Part shown: positions 1 through 7,477 of the stretch, one piece after another
How the letters are laid out: every line of letters begins with the position of its first letter
Position numbering within the stretch: position 1 is the first letter of the stretch
Assembly (NCBI GenBank): GCA_963811255.1
Contig: CAWEQI010000003.1
Span: 558,001 to 622,000 of the forward strand
Length of the DNA: 64,000 bases
Direction of reading: 5' to 3'
DNA from: Croceibacterium_B sp963811255
GTDB lineage: Bacteria > Pseudomonadota > Alphaproteobacteria > Sphingomonadales > Sphingomonadaceae
Notes under the pieces: model-generated
What the model was told of the DNA's origin: nothing
What the model saw: the letters and a program-made list of their open reading frames with translations, nothing else
Database searches by the model: none
Translations under genes and position numbers: made by a program

Positions 1-266
1 CGCTCGACGTCCAGGGCACCGCATTCCAGGAGCGCGTCTGGGCCGAGCTGCGCAAGATTCCGCCCGGCGAGACCCGCTCCTATGCCGAAATCGCCGCCGC
101 CGCGGGCAAGCCGAAGGCGGTGCGCGCGACCGGTTCGGCCAACGGGGCGAACAATGTCGCTGTCCTGATTCCGTGCCACCGGGTAGTGCGCTCCGACGGC
201 TCGCTCGGCGGCTACGCCTACGGGCTCGACATGAAGCGCGAACTGCTCGCGAGGGAGGCCAAGTGA
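1..266 (+). CDS. Methylated-DNA--[protein]-cysteine S-methyltransferase, 3' part
   Basis: Partial gene entering from the left edge; the first whole codon is at 3 and the TGA stop at 264-266. The readable 87 residues form the C-terminal DNA-binding domain of the Ogt/AdaB/MGMT family, which removes O6-alkyl groups from guanine by suicide transfer to a cysteine. The active-site signature IPCHRVV and the following GGYAYG loop are intact, as is the FQERVW start of the domain. Whether the protein is a stand-alone Ogt or the end of an Ada fusion cannot be told because the N-terminus lies outside the window. Its stop overlaps the next gene by four bases (GTGA), which suggests cotranscription. Confidence 0.93.
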   Translation, partial: LDVQGTAFQERVWAELRKIPPGETRSYAEIAAAAGKPKAVRATGSANGANNVAVLIPCHRVVRSDGSLGGYAYGLDMKRELLAREAK

Positions 267-1036
267 ACCAAGAACTGCGCGACCGTTTCGGCAAGCTGCA
301 CCAGCCGGGCAAGCCGCTGCTGCTGTACAACATCTGGGACGTCGGCAGCGCACAGGCGGTGGCGGCGGCGGACGCGCCGGCGCTCGCCACCGGCAGCTAC
401 GCGCTCGCCGGGTGCAACGGCTTTGCCGACGGCGAGCAGATCCCGTTCAATCTGTTCCTCGATTGCGTCCGGCGAATCGTCGAGGCCGTCGAGGTCCCCG
501 TTACGGCAGATTTCGAAGGCGGCTTCGCGGCCGATCCGGCGCGGCTGGCGGATCACGCGGCTTATCTCGCCGAAACCGGCGTCGTCGGTTGCAACTTCGA
601 GGACCAGGAAATCGATGGAGCCGGGCTGACGGTCGGGCACCAGGCCGCGCGTGTCGCCGCGGTGGTGGGCAGCGGCCTGTGGGTCAATGCGCGGACCGAC
701 GTGTTCCTGCAGCGCTATGTCGCCGGCGAGGACGCCAACGACCGCTCTCTGCTCGGCGAAGCGATGGAACGTGGCGCAGCCTACGCCGAGGCGGGGGCGC
801 ACAGCCTGTTCGTGCCGGGCCCGACCGATCCCGAACTGATCGCCGAGATTTGCGAGCGCAGCCCGCTGCCGGTCAATATCCTGATGCTCAAAGGCGCCCC
901 CGACCGGCGCGTCCTCGCCGAGGCGGGCGTCGCCCGGATCAGCTGGGGCAGTGGCCCCTGGCGTCAGGCGATGCAGGCGCTGACCGACGAGGCGGCGGCG
1001 CTTTATGATGGCGGCGGGGCTCACACGAAGCTGTAG
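263..1036 (+). CDS. Isocitrate lyase/phosphoenolpyruvate mutase family protein
   Basis: 257 residues from a GTG start at 263, chosen because GGGAGG lies at 252-258 and the start overlaps the upstream stop as GTGA; a longer frame to 173 would run into the methyltransferase. The protein belongs to the PEP mutase/isocitrate lyase superfamily (TIM barrel, Mg-dependent C-C or C-P bond enzymes). Superfamily landmarks visible are ADFEGGF (metal-binding acidic pair), NFEDQ and NARTD. The KKCGH loop of true isocitrate lyase is absent and the length is short, so it is a member of the small bacterial subfamily whose substrate is generally unassigned. It ends convergently with priA, with a 16 bp overlap. 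Confidence 0.85.
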   Translation: MNQELRDRFGKLHQPGKPLLLYNIWDVGSAQAVAAADAPALATGSYALAGCNGFADGEQIPFNLFLDCVRRIVEAVEVPVTADFEGGFAADPARLADHAAYLAETGVVGCNFEDQEIDGAGLTVGHQAARVAAVVGSGLWVNARTDVFLQRYVAGEDANDRSLLGEAMERGAAYAEAGAHSLFVPGPTDPELIAEICERSPLPVNILMLKGAPDRRVLAEAGVARISWGSGPWRQAMQALTDEAAALYDGGGAHTKL

Positions 1037-3186
1037 GGATCGACGTCGACCGCGACGCGCACGCCCTTGGGGAAGCTGAGCGCGCGGAGCCAGGCGCGGA
1101 TGATGGCCTGCAGCTCGGCCGAGCGGCGGGCGTTGATCAGCAGTCGATAGCGGTAGCGGCCGCGCAGCAGCGACAGCGGCGCCGGAGCGGGGCCGAGGAT
1201 CGCCACGTCCGGCACGTCGGGCCGGGTGGCGCCGATGCGGTTGGCGGCTTCCCTGGCTTCGGCCTCGTCCTCGCTCGAGACGATGATCGCCGCCCAGCGG
1301 CCGAACGGCGGCGCCCCCGCGTGGCGGCGGGCTTCGGTCTCGGCGGCGTAGAACGCGTCGCGGTCGCCGGCCGCGAGGGCGGCGATTACCGAGGCTTCGG
1401 GATGACGGGTCTGGATCAGCACGTCGCCGGGCTTCTCGGCGCGTCCGGCGCGACCCGCGACTTGTGCGACTTGCTGATACGTTCGCTCGGCGGCCCGCAA
1501 GTCGCCGCCTTCGAGGCCGAGGTCGGCGTCGACCACCCCGACCAGCGTCAGCTCGGGAAAGTGGAAGCCCTTGGTGACCAGTTGCGTGCCGACGATCACG
1601 TCGATGGCCTTCTCTTCGACCTGGGATACGAACGCGGCCGCCTTCTCGGGCGAGTTGAGCGTGTCCGAGGTGGCGATCGCCAGCCGCGCCTCGGGCATGA
1701 TCTCGGCGACCTCGTCGGCGATCCGCTCGACGCCGGGGCCGCAAGCGACGAGGCAGTCGGGTTCGCCGCATTCGGGGCAGCGGTCGGGCGGTTGGGTCTC
1801 GTAGCCACAGTGGTGGCAGGCGAGCCGGCGGCTGAGGCGATGCTCGACCAGCCAGGCGCTGCAGTTGGGGCACTGGAAGCGGAAGCCGCAATTGCGGCAC
1901 AACGTCAGCGGGGCGTAGCCGCGGCGATTGAGGAACAGCAGCGACTGCTCGCCGCGCTCGAGCCGCTCGCGCATTGCCGCGACCAGCCGCGGAGCGATCC
2001 AGCGGCCGCGCTCCGGCTTCTCGTGCGTGAGGTCAAGCGTGTCGATGTGCGGCAACTGCGCGCCGCCGAAGCGATCGGCCAGCTCGACCCGGGTGTACAC
2101 GCCCGCTTCGGCCATCTGAAGGCTTTCGAGGGCCGGGGTGGCGCTGGAGAGGATCACCGGAATCCGCTCGAAGCGGGCGCGCATCACCGCCACGTCGCGG
2201 GCGTTATAGCGCACGCCTTCGTCCTGCTTGAAGCTGACCTCGTGCGCCTCGTCGACGACGATCAGGCCGAGCCTGGCGTAGGGCAGGAACAGCGCCGAGC
2301 GCGCGCCGACAACCACTTGCGCTTCGCCCGCGGCGATCGCGCGCCAGGCGCGGCGGCGCTCGGTCGATTTCAGCGAGGAGTGCCACACCACCGGGGCGGC
2401 GCCGAAGCGCTCCTCGAAGCGGCGCAGGAACGCCTCAGTGAGCGCGATCTCCGGCAGCAGCACCAGAACCTGCCGCTTCTTCGCCAGCGCCGCGGCGATG
2501 GCTTCGAAATAGACCTCGGTCTTGCCCGAGCCGGTCACGCCGTCGAGCAGGAACGGCGCAAAGCCGCCCTTCTTCACGGCGGTGACGAACTGCCCGGCCG
2601 CCTCGCGCTGGTCGGCGGTCAGCTCGGGCACCGCGAAGTCGGCGTGGGCGCGCGGGTAGGGGCGGTCGGAATCGACCTCGACCGGTTCGAGCACGCCCTG
2701 GTTGACCAGCCCGCGCAGCACCCCTTCGCTGACCCCGGCGATGCCGGCCAGCTCGCGGATCGTCGCCTGCTCGCCCTCGAGCGCTTCGATCGCCGCGGCG
2801 CGCTGCGGGGTCATCCGCTCGGGCATGCCGCCGGTCAGGCGGTACTCGGTCATCGTCGCCGGGCCGCGCAGCGCGTCGCCGCTCGCCAGCACCATCCGCG
2901 CGACCGCTGCGATGTGAGCGCAGTAGTAATCGGCGGTCCATTCGATCAGCCGCCGCAGCTCGGCCCTGAGCGGTGGAACGGGCAGCACGCCGAGCAGCGG
3001 ACGCAGTTTCGAATCCGCCACCGGCGTCGTCGGCAGTTTGTCCGGTTCCCAGACGATGCCGACCACTTGCCGCGGCCCCAGCGGGGCGACGACCACCGAG
3101 CCGGACTCGACTGCCACCCCCTCGGGCACGCGATAATCGAGCGGCCCGAGCGCGGCGTTGAAGACGAGGAGGCGGACGCGGTTCAT
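1021..3186 (-). CDS. priA: Primosomal protein N' (replication restart helicase PriA)
   Basis: 721 residues, close to the usual PriA length of about 730. The ATG at 3184-3186 starts MNRVRLLVF; the open frame runs about 1.1 kb further upstream but without family similarity. PriA reloads the replisome at stalled forks: the N-terminal DNA-binding domain holds the 3' end of the leading strand and a superfamily 2 3'-5' helicase follows. Seen here: Walker A GSGKT (219-223), DEAH box at 312-315, and a cysteine-rich zinc segment at about 428-475 with eight cysteines (CRNC, CPNC, CHHC, CPEC). No frame damage was seen. The weak ribosome-binding site fits a low-abundance protein. Confidence 0.97.
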   Translation of the reverse strand: MNRVRLLVFNAALGPLDYRVPEGVAVESGSVVVAPLGPRQVVGIVWEPDKLPTTPVADSKLRPLLGVLPVPPLRAELRRLIEWTADYYCAHIAAVARMVLASGDALRGPATMTEYRLTGGMPERMTPQRAAAIEALEGEQATIRELAGIAGVSEGVLRGLVNQGVLEPVEVDSDRPYPRAHADFAVPELTADQREAAGQFVTAVKKGGFAPFLLDGVTGSGKTEVYFEAIAAALAKKRQVLVLLPEIALTEAFLRRFEERFGAAPVVWHSSLKSTERRRAWRAIAAGEAQVVVGARSALFLPYARLGLIVVDEAHEVSFKQDEGVRYNARDVAVMRARFERIPVILSSATPALESLQMAEAGVYTRVELADRFGGAQLPHIDTLDLTHEKPERGRWIAPRLVAAMRERLERGEQSLLFLNRRGYAPLTLCRNCGFRFQCPNCSAWLVEHRLSRRLACHHCGYETQPPDRCPECGEPDCLVACGPGVERIADEVAEIMPEARLAIATSDTLNSPEKAAAFVSQVEEKAIDVIVGTQLVTKGFHFPELTLVGVVDADLGLEGGDLRAAERTYQQVAQVAGRAGRAEKPGDVLIQTRHPEASVIAALAAGDRDAFYAAETEARRHAGAPPFGRWAAIIVSSEDEAEAREAANRIGATRPDVPDVAILGPAPAPLSLLRGRYRYRLLINARRSAELQAIIRAWLRALSFPKGVRVAVDVDPYSFV

Positions 3187-3537
3187 GGGAGCGGCCCTAT
3201 ATGGGCGGCGTGCGGGTAGGGCGGCAAGCCGGCCTCGGCCTTTGCCAAGGAGGGTGACACATTCGCTGAGTGTCACCCGATGATCGGCCTCCGAACCCTT
3301 GAGATTCAACATGTTAATCACCCAGGTGACGGGTGACACTTTTCCGCCGACGGTTGATTCCGGAGCCGATCGTCCGCTCAATGCCGCTCCTCCGCCTCGA
3401 AAACGGCGCGGGGGTTGAGAGCGGTCGATGACTATGTAGATGTAGCATCGAGAGAACATACATGGAACAAAGGTGAGTAGGAAAGCGATTTCTCGCCGGG
3501 GTGGCACCGAAGCGCGCCGCCCCATATAGCGGCGAGC
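3187..3537. other. Intergenic region with 9-bp inverted repeat
   Basis: 351 bp between the divergent priA and cobT-like genes; no gene could be supported. It holds a perfect 9-bp inverted repeat (GGGTGACAC at 3252-3260, GTGTCACCC at 3270-3278, 9-nt spacer) and a further direct copy of GGGTGACAC at 3331-3339. The stretch at about 3425-3490 is AT-richer than its surroundings and may hold the cobT promoter. The repeat could be an operator or a hairpin in the leader of either gene; nothing in the sequence decides this. Confidence 0.6.
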
Positions 3538-5352
3538 ATGGCCGACGAATCGCCCCTCGACCGCTTCAAGCTCGCTCTGACCGGCGCGGCAAGGGCGGTT
3601 GCGCATGAGCCGGAAGCGGATGTCTCGTGGACCGCCGATGCGCCGGCGATGCAGGGCAAGGCGATGCGCGTGCCGATGCCGGGGCGTTCCCTGCCGCCCG
3701 AAGCGGCGCGCGAGGCGCGCGGGTTCGCCGACAGCTTCGCGCTCAGGCTGCGGCATCACAACGAGGCGATGCACTTGCGCGGGATGCCGGCCGAACCTGG
3801 CGCGCGCGCCGCCTACGATGCGATCGAGCGGGTGAGGTACGAGGCGCTCGGCGAGAACAATTTTGCGGGCATGCGCGACAATCTCGCCTCGGCGACGGAC
3901 TTGCGAACGCGTTCGGACCCGATTGCGCGGGCGCAAAACGACAGCGAAGTGCCGATGCAAACGGCCCTGTCGCTGATGTTGCGCGAGGCGCTGACGGGGC
4001 AGCCGATCCCGGAATCGGCGCGCGCGGGCGTCGAGATGGTCCGCGAATCGATCGAATCGCGCATCGGCGACGATTTCGAACGACTGGCAACGCTGCTCGA
4101 CGACCAGAAGGCGTTCCAGTCGCTCAGCATCGACCTGCTGCGCCACCTCGACATGGTCGCCACCGAGGAACTCGACGAGCGCGGCGACGAGGACGCGGAA
4201 GGCGACGAGGAAGAGGGCGGCGAGGAAACCGAGGGCGAAGAGGACGAGGAGCAGGGCGACGAGCTGCGCCAGCAGCAGACCGCCGAGCAGGGCGAAGGCG
4301 AGGCCGAGGAAGGCGAAGAGCAGGTTCCGCAAGAACAGGAGATGAGCGAAGGCGAGGTCGGCGACGAGGGCGAGGAGGCGATGATGCCGGTCCGCCCCAA
4401 CCGTCCATGGACCGAGCTGCCCGAGACCTTCGACTATCAGGTGTTCACCGAGGAATTCGACGAGGTGGTCGAGGCGACCGAGCTGTGCGATTTCGAGGAA
4501 CTCGACCGCCTGCGCGCCTACCTCGACAGCCAGTTAACCGGGCTTCAAGGCGTCGTTACCCGCCTCGCCAACCGGCTGCAGCGGCGGCTGATGGCGCAGC
4601 AGAACCGGGCGTGGGACTTTGACCAGGAGGAAGGCCTGCTCGACGCCGCGCGGCTCGCCCGGGTGGTGGTCAGCCCGGGTCATTCGCTGAGCTACAAGGT
4701 CGAGCGCGACCAGGAGTTCAAGGACACCGTCGTCACCCTGCTGATCGACAACTCGGGCTCGATGCGCGGGCGGCCGATCTCCATCGCCGCGATCAGCGCC
4801 GACATCCTCGCCCGCACGCTCGAACGCTGCGGGGTCAAGGTCGAGATCCTCGGCTTCACAACCCGCGCCTGGAAAGGCGGGCAGAGCCGCGAGAAGTGGC
4901 TCGCCGAAGGCAAGCCGCCGCAGCCCGGCCGGCTCAACGACTTGCGGCATATCATCTACAAGAAGGCCGACGAGCCGATGCGCCGGGCGCGCAAGAGCCT
5001 CGGCCTGATGATGCGCGAGGGGTTGTTAAAAGAGAACATCGACGGCGAGGCTTTATTGTGGGCCCACACCCGCCTGCTCGCCCGCCCCGAGGACCGGCGC
5101 ATCCTGATGGTGATTTCCGATGGCGCGCCGGTCGATGACAGCACCTTGAGCGTGAACAACGCCGGCTATCTCGAAACGCACTTACGCAAGGTGATCGACT
5201 GGATCGAGAAGCAATCGCCGGTGCAACTGGTGGCGATCGGCATCGGCCACGACGTGACGCGGTATTACAAGCGCGCGGTGACGATCATGGATGTCGAGCA
5301 GCTCGGCGGGACGATTATCGAGCAGCTGGCCGGGTTGTTTGAGGTGGAGTGA
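3538..5352 (+). CDS. cobT: CobT-like cobaltochelatase subunit (VWA domain)
   Basis: 604 residues, near the usual 600-630 of CobT. The N-terminal half carries the CobT-specific helical region; residues 210-275 are an almost pure Glu/Asp/Gly/Gln linker typical of CobT and chelatase D-type subunits; the C-terminal third is a von Willebrand A domain with the MIDAS motif DNSGS at 404-408. CobT forms a ring with the AAA+ protein CobS and drives cobalt insertion by CobN during aerobic B12 synthesis. No cobS, cobN or other cob gene is in the window. Stand-alone cobST-type pairs are common in alphaproteobacteria lacking aerobic B12 synthesis, so the metal target here is uncertain. Confidence 0.88.
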   Translation: MADESPLDRFKLALTGAARAVAHEPEADVSWTADAPAMQGKAMRVPMPGRSLPPEAAREARGFADSFALRLRHHNEAMHLRGMPAEPGARAAYDAIERVRYEALGENNFAGMRDNLASATDLRTRSDPIARAQNDSEVPMQTALSLMLREALTGQPIPESARAGVEMVRESIESRIGDDFERLATLLDDQKAFQSLSIDLLRHLDMVATEELDERGDEDAEGDEEEGGEETEGEEDEEQGDELRQQQTAEQGEGEAEEGEEQVPQEQEMSEGEVGDEGEEAMMPVRPNRPWTELPETFDYQVFTEEFDEVVEATELCDFEELDRLRAYLDSQLTGLQGVVTRLANRLQRRLMAQQNRAWDFDQEEGLLDAARLARVVVSPGHSLSYKVERDQEFKDTVVTLLIDNSGSMRGRPISIAAISADILARTLERCGVKVEILGFTTRAWKGGQSREKWLAEGKPPQPGRLNDLRHIIYKKADEPMRRARKSLGLMMREGLLKENIDGEALLWAHTRLLARPEDRRILMVISDGAPVDDSTLSVNNAGYLETHLRKVIDWIEKQSPVQLVAIGIGHDVTRYYKRAVTIMDVEQLGGTIIEQLAGLFEVE

Positions 5353-5712
5353 ATTACGTGTATGACGGGCGCACGCCGTCACTCTGAGAATCGCTACAAT
5401 TTTTGCGATTGCTCAGAGAGCCCTAGTGGGTGTCAGCGAACTTCTCGGACAGAACCAATCAAACCTGAAGCCGCGAAAGCTGATGCGGAGACGACGCTTG
5501 CGCGAGATTCTCCGCTTCGAAACGATGGCAGCGGCAATGGTATTGATGATCCAAGCCAAGAAGCGCGCCAGCACCCGGGAAGGTGTTCCACTGGTTGCCG
5601 AATCCTTCAGGCAAGAAAAAGCCGCGGTGGCGGCTCGTGGGCGCAGTACGCAAACCCTACAGTTGAAAAAGCAGAATCGATGCAAGAAGTCAATGCCGGA
5701 CGAGGCACGGGT
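5353..5712. other. Gene-poor region with two hairpins and a cysS-like scrap
   Basis: About 360 bp with no supportable gene; open frames of 60-124 codons exist in several phases but none has a ribosome-binding site or recognisable similarity, and composition is less GC-biased than in the flanking genes. It begins with a hairpin at 5363-5381 (TGACGG/CCGTCA) followed by a stronger one at 5382-5418 (CTCTGAGAATCGC pairing with GCGATT-G-CTCAGAG), which may end cobT transcription although no T-run follows. Its right end (5696-5728) matches the 5' part of cysS, described separately. It looks like scar DNA from an insertion or recombination. Confidence 0.55.
5382..5418. repeat. Long inverted repeat (hairpin) downstream of cobT-like gene
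   Basis: Left arm 5382-5394, right arm 5405-5418, 13 paired bases with one bulged G and a 10-nt loop rich in T. It is the strongest secondary structure in the region and lies 30 bp past the stop codon at 5352, so it is a candidate transcription terminator or mRNA 3'-stabilising hairpin. A classical T-tract after the stem is absent. Confidence 0.5.
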
Positions 5713-5728
5713 CTATTCGTGCGGGCTG
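5696..5728 (+). repeat. 33-nt direct repeat of cysS coding sequence (left copy)
   Basis: This segment matches 7544-7576 within cysS at 30 of 33 positions. Read in the cysS phase it encodes PDEARVYSCG, identical to cysS residues 23-32, and two of the three differences are synonymous third-position changes (GAC/GAT, GCA/GCG). That pattern suggests a fragment of a diverged cysS allele rather than chance. It abuts the natural end of the monooxygenase gene. Confidence 0.7.
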
Positions 5729-7374
5729 GCTCCTAAGCGCCCCGAATAAGATCGACCAGCGCCTCCGGGTCCGCCGGCGACCTGGTCGCCGCGCCAGGCG
5801 ACGTGGCCGTCGGGGCGGCTCAGCAGCAGTTTGTGGCGATAGGGGGGCGGGACGCCCCCCAGGTCGATATCGAGAACTTCCAGCGGCAGGCGCACGCGGG
5901 CAGCGGCGGCGAGCAGTTCGGCGACATCCACCGGTTCGAACCGCAGCAGCGTGTAGTCCGCGCCCATCGCGTCGTAGAGCGAGCGGCCGTCCGGCAGCCA
6001 GAGATGCGGCGTGCGACAGCCCGGCACGGTGGACGGCGTGTAGTCGTGCATCGTGTAGGACGGCGCCGTTTCGCCGTCGTAGGCGATGATCGGCGAGCTG
6101 TCGTAATAGTAGCCGTAGTTCAGCCCGGCGCAGGCGAACTGCTGGACGTGCAGGGCGTAGGCGGCTTCGCCCACCTGGCGGCGCGCGGCCTCGCCTTCGG
6201 GCGTCGCGTCCTCCAGTTCGGGCGGGACACTGGTCCGTTCGCGAATGGCGCCTTCGGCGTGCTTCATCGCGAAGCGCGAGACTTGCTCGGTGATTGGCTG
6301 GCGTTCCTTCTCGTGGGCGTCGAGCAGGCTCTCGGGCGCCCAGCCGTTGAGGTGCGCGGCGAGCATCCACGAGAGGTTCATTGCGTCGGCGATGCCGGCG
6401 TTCATGCCGTAGCCCGCGTAGGGCACCCAGATGTGCGCCGCGTCGCCGCAGATGAACGCGCGGCGGTCGCGGAACCGGTCGGCCACCATCCGGCGGCCGA
6501 TCCAGTCTTCCTCGCCGAGCAGCTGGTACTCGAAATCGGGCCCCACACCGAGCAGGGCGCGGATGCAGCGGTCGCGGTTCACGTCCTCGAAATCCCGCTC
6601 GTCCGGAAGCAGGTAATTGTGGATCAGCCAGGTCTCGCGCCCGTCGATCGCGATCAGGTTTCCGGCGCGTTCGGGGTTATAGAGATAGCTCATCCACGCG
6701 TCGGGCGTCGGGATGCGCTCGCGGAGGTCGGGCGCGCGGATGTAGCTCGACTGGACGCGCTGGATGACCTCGTCGCCCATTAGCCTGGCGCCGATCGCCT
6801 TGCGCACCAGCGAGCGGCCGCCTTCGCAGCCGACCAGGTAGGCGGCGCGGAGTTCGATCTCTTCCCCTGAGCGCAAGTCGCGGGCTTTCCCCTTCACGCC
6901 GTCGGCGTCTTGCGCGAAGCCGGTGAATTCGGAGTCATTCAGGATGGTGATGCCGGATGACCGCCGGGCTTGCTCGAAGAGCACGGGATCGAGGAAGATC
7001 TGGTTGACCCGGTGCGGCGGTTCAGGGGTGGGCCACCAGCCGTCGGGGCCGGATGTGTCGGCATAGCGGTCGCGCCGGCACGGGATGTGAATCCGCATCA
7101 TCTCCCAGCCGGTGGCGCGGGTGCGCAGGACGACGTCGTTGGGATAATCGCCCGGCAACCCGGCCTGCCGCACCGCGTCGACGAAACCGAGCCGGCGGAA
7201 CGCCTCCATCGTGCGCGAGGAGACGTGATTGCATTTGACGCTGGGCGGCTCACCCGCGGGCCGGCGTTCGATCACCACGCAGTCGACGCCACGCCAGGCG
7301 AGGTCGAGCGCCAGGCACAGGCCAACCGGGCCGGCGCCGACGATGACGACCGAGGTTTCGAGCGTTCGGGTCAT
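5713..7374 (-). CDS. FAD-dependent aromatic hydroxylase (PheA/TfdB type), C-terminal frameshift
   Basis: As read, 553 residues. Group A flavin monooxygenases hydroxylate phenolic or other aromatic substrates using NAD(P)H and O2. Visible motifs: Rossmann GAGPVG at 13-18, the DG-like motif GCEGGRS at 182-188 (Glu where Asp is usual), and GDAAH-WVP-GYGMNAGIADAMNLSW from 310, the second FAD motif of the family. The last residues are out of phase: shifting +1 at about 5772-5778 restores ADPEALVDLIRGA and a TAG at 5733-5735, a typical family ending. The gene stands alone between two copies of a cysS fragment. No ring-cleavage gene is adjacent, so the substrate is unknown. Confidence 0.85.
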   Translation of the reverse strand: MTRTLETSVVIVGAGPVGLCLALDLAWRGVDCVVIERRPAGEPPSVKCNHVSSRTMEAFRRLGFVDAVRQAGLPGDYPNDVVLRTRATGWEMMRIHIPCRRDRYADTSGPDGWWPTPEPPHRVNQIFLDPVLFEQARRSSGITILNDSEFTGFAQDADGVKGKARDLRSGEEIELRAAYLVGCEGGRSLVRKAIGARLMGDEVIQRVQSSYIRAPDLRERIPTPDAWMSYLYNPERAGNLIAIDGRETWLIHNYLLPDERDFEDVNRDRCIRALLGVGPDFEYQLLGEEDWIGRRMVADRFRDRRAFICGDAAHIWVPYAGYGMNAGIADAMNLSWMLAAHLNGWAPESLLDAHEKERQPITEQVSRFAMKHAEGAIRERTSVPPELEDATPEGEAARRQVGEAAYALHVQQFACAGLNYGYYYDSSPIIAYDGETAPSYTMHDYTPSTVPGCRTPHLWLPDGRSLYDAMGADYTLLRFEPVDVAELLAAAARVRLPLEVLDIDLGGVPPPYRHKLLLSRPDGHVAWRGDQVAGGPGGAGRSYSGRLGASPHE

Positions 7375-7477
7375 GGCCGCTGCCTAAACTCTGCCCGCCG
7401 TCCCGACAATTCCGCGTTCGCCGTTGCCGTTCGGCTCCGCTTGACGCCGCCCGCGGCTTGCGTAAGCCCGCGAGCCG

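Noticed and set aside
218..1900. 560-aa open frame on the minus strand antisense to the PEP mutase-family gene and overlapping priA
   Set aside because: Pure Arg/Pro-rich antisense frame created by high GC; both real genes have clear motifs.
1321..3219. 632-aa + strand frame across priA
   Set aside because: Antisense shadow of priA, no family similarity.
3187..4332. N-terminal extension of priA to 1103 aa
   Set aside because: It runs antisense to the cobT-like gene and lacks PriA similarity.
5426..5749. 107-codon frame containing PDEARVYSCG
   Set aside because: No ribosome-binding site, no similarity beyond the cysS scrap, and it overlaps the end of the monooxygenase gene.
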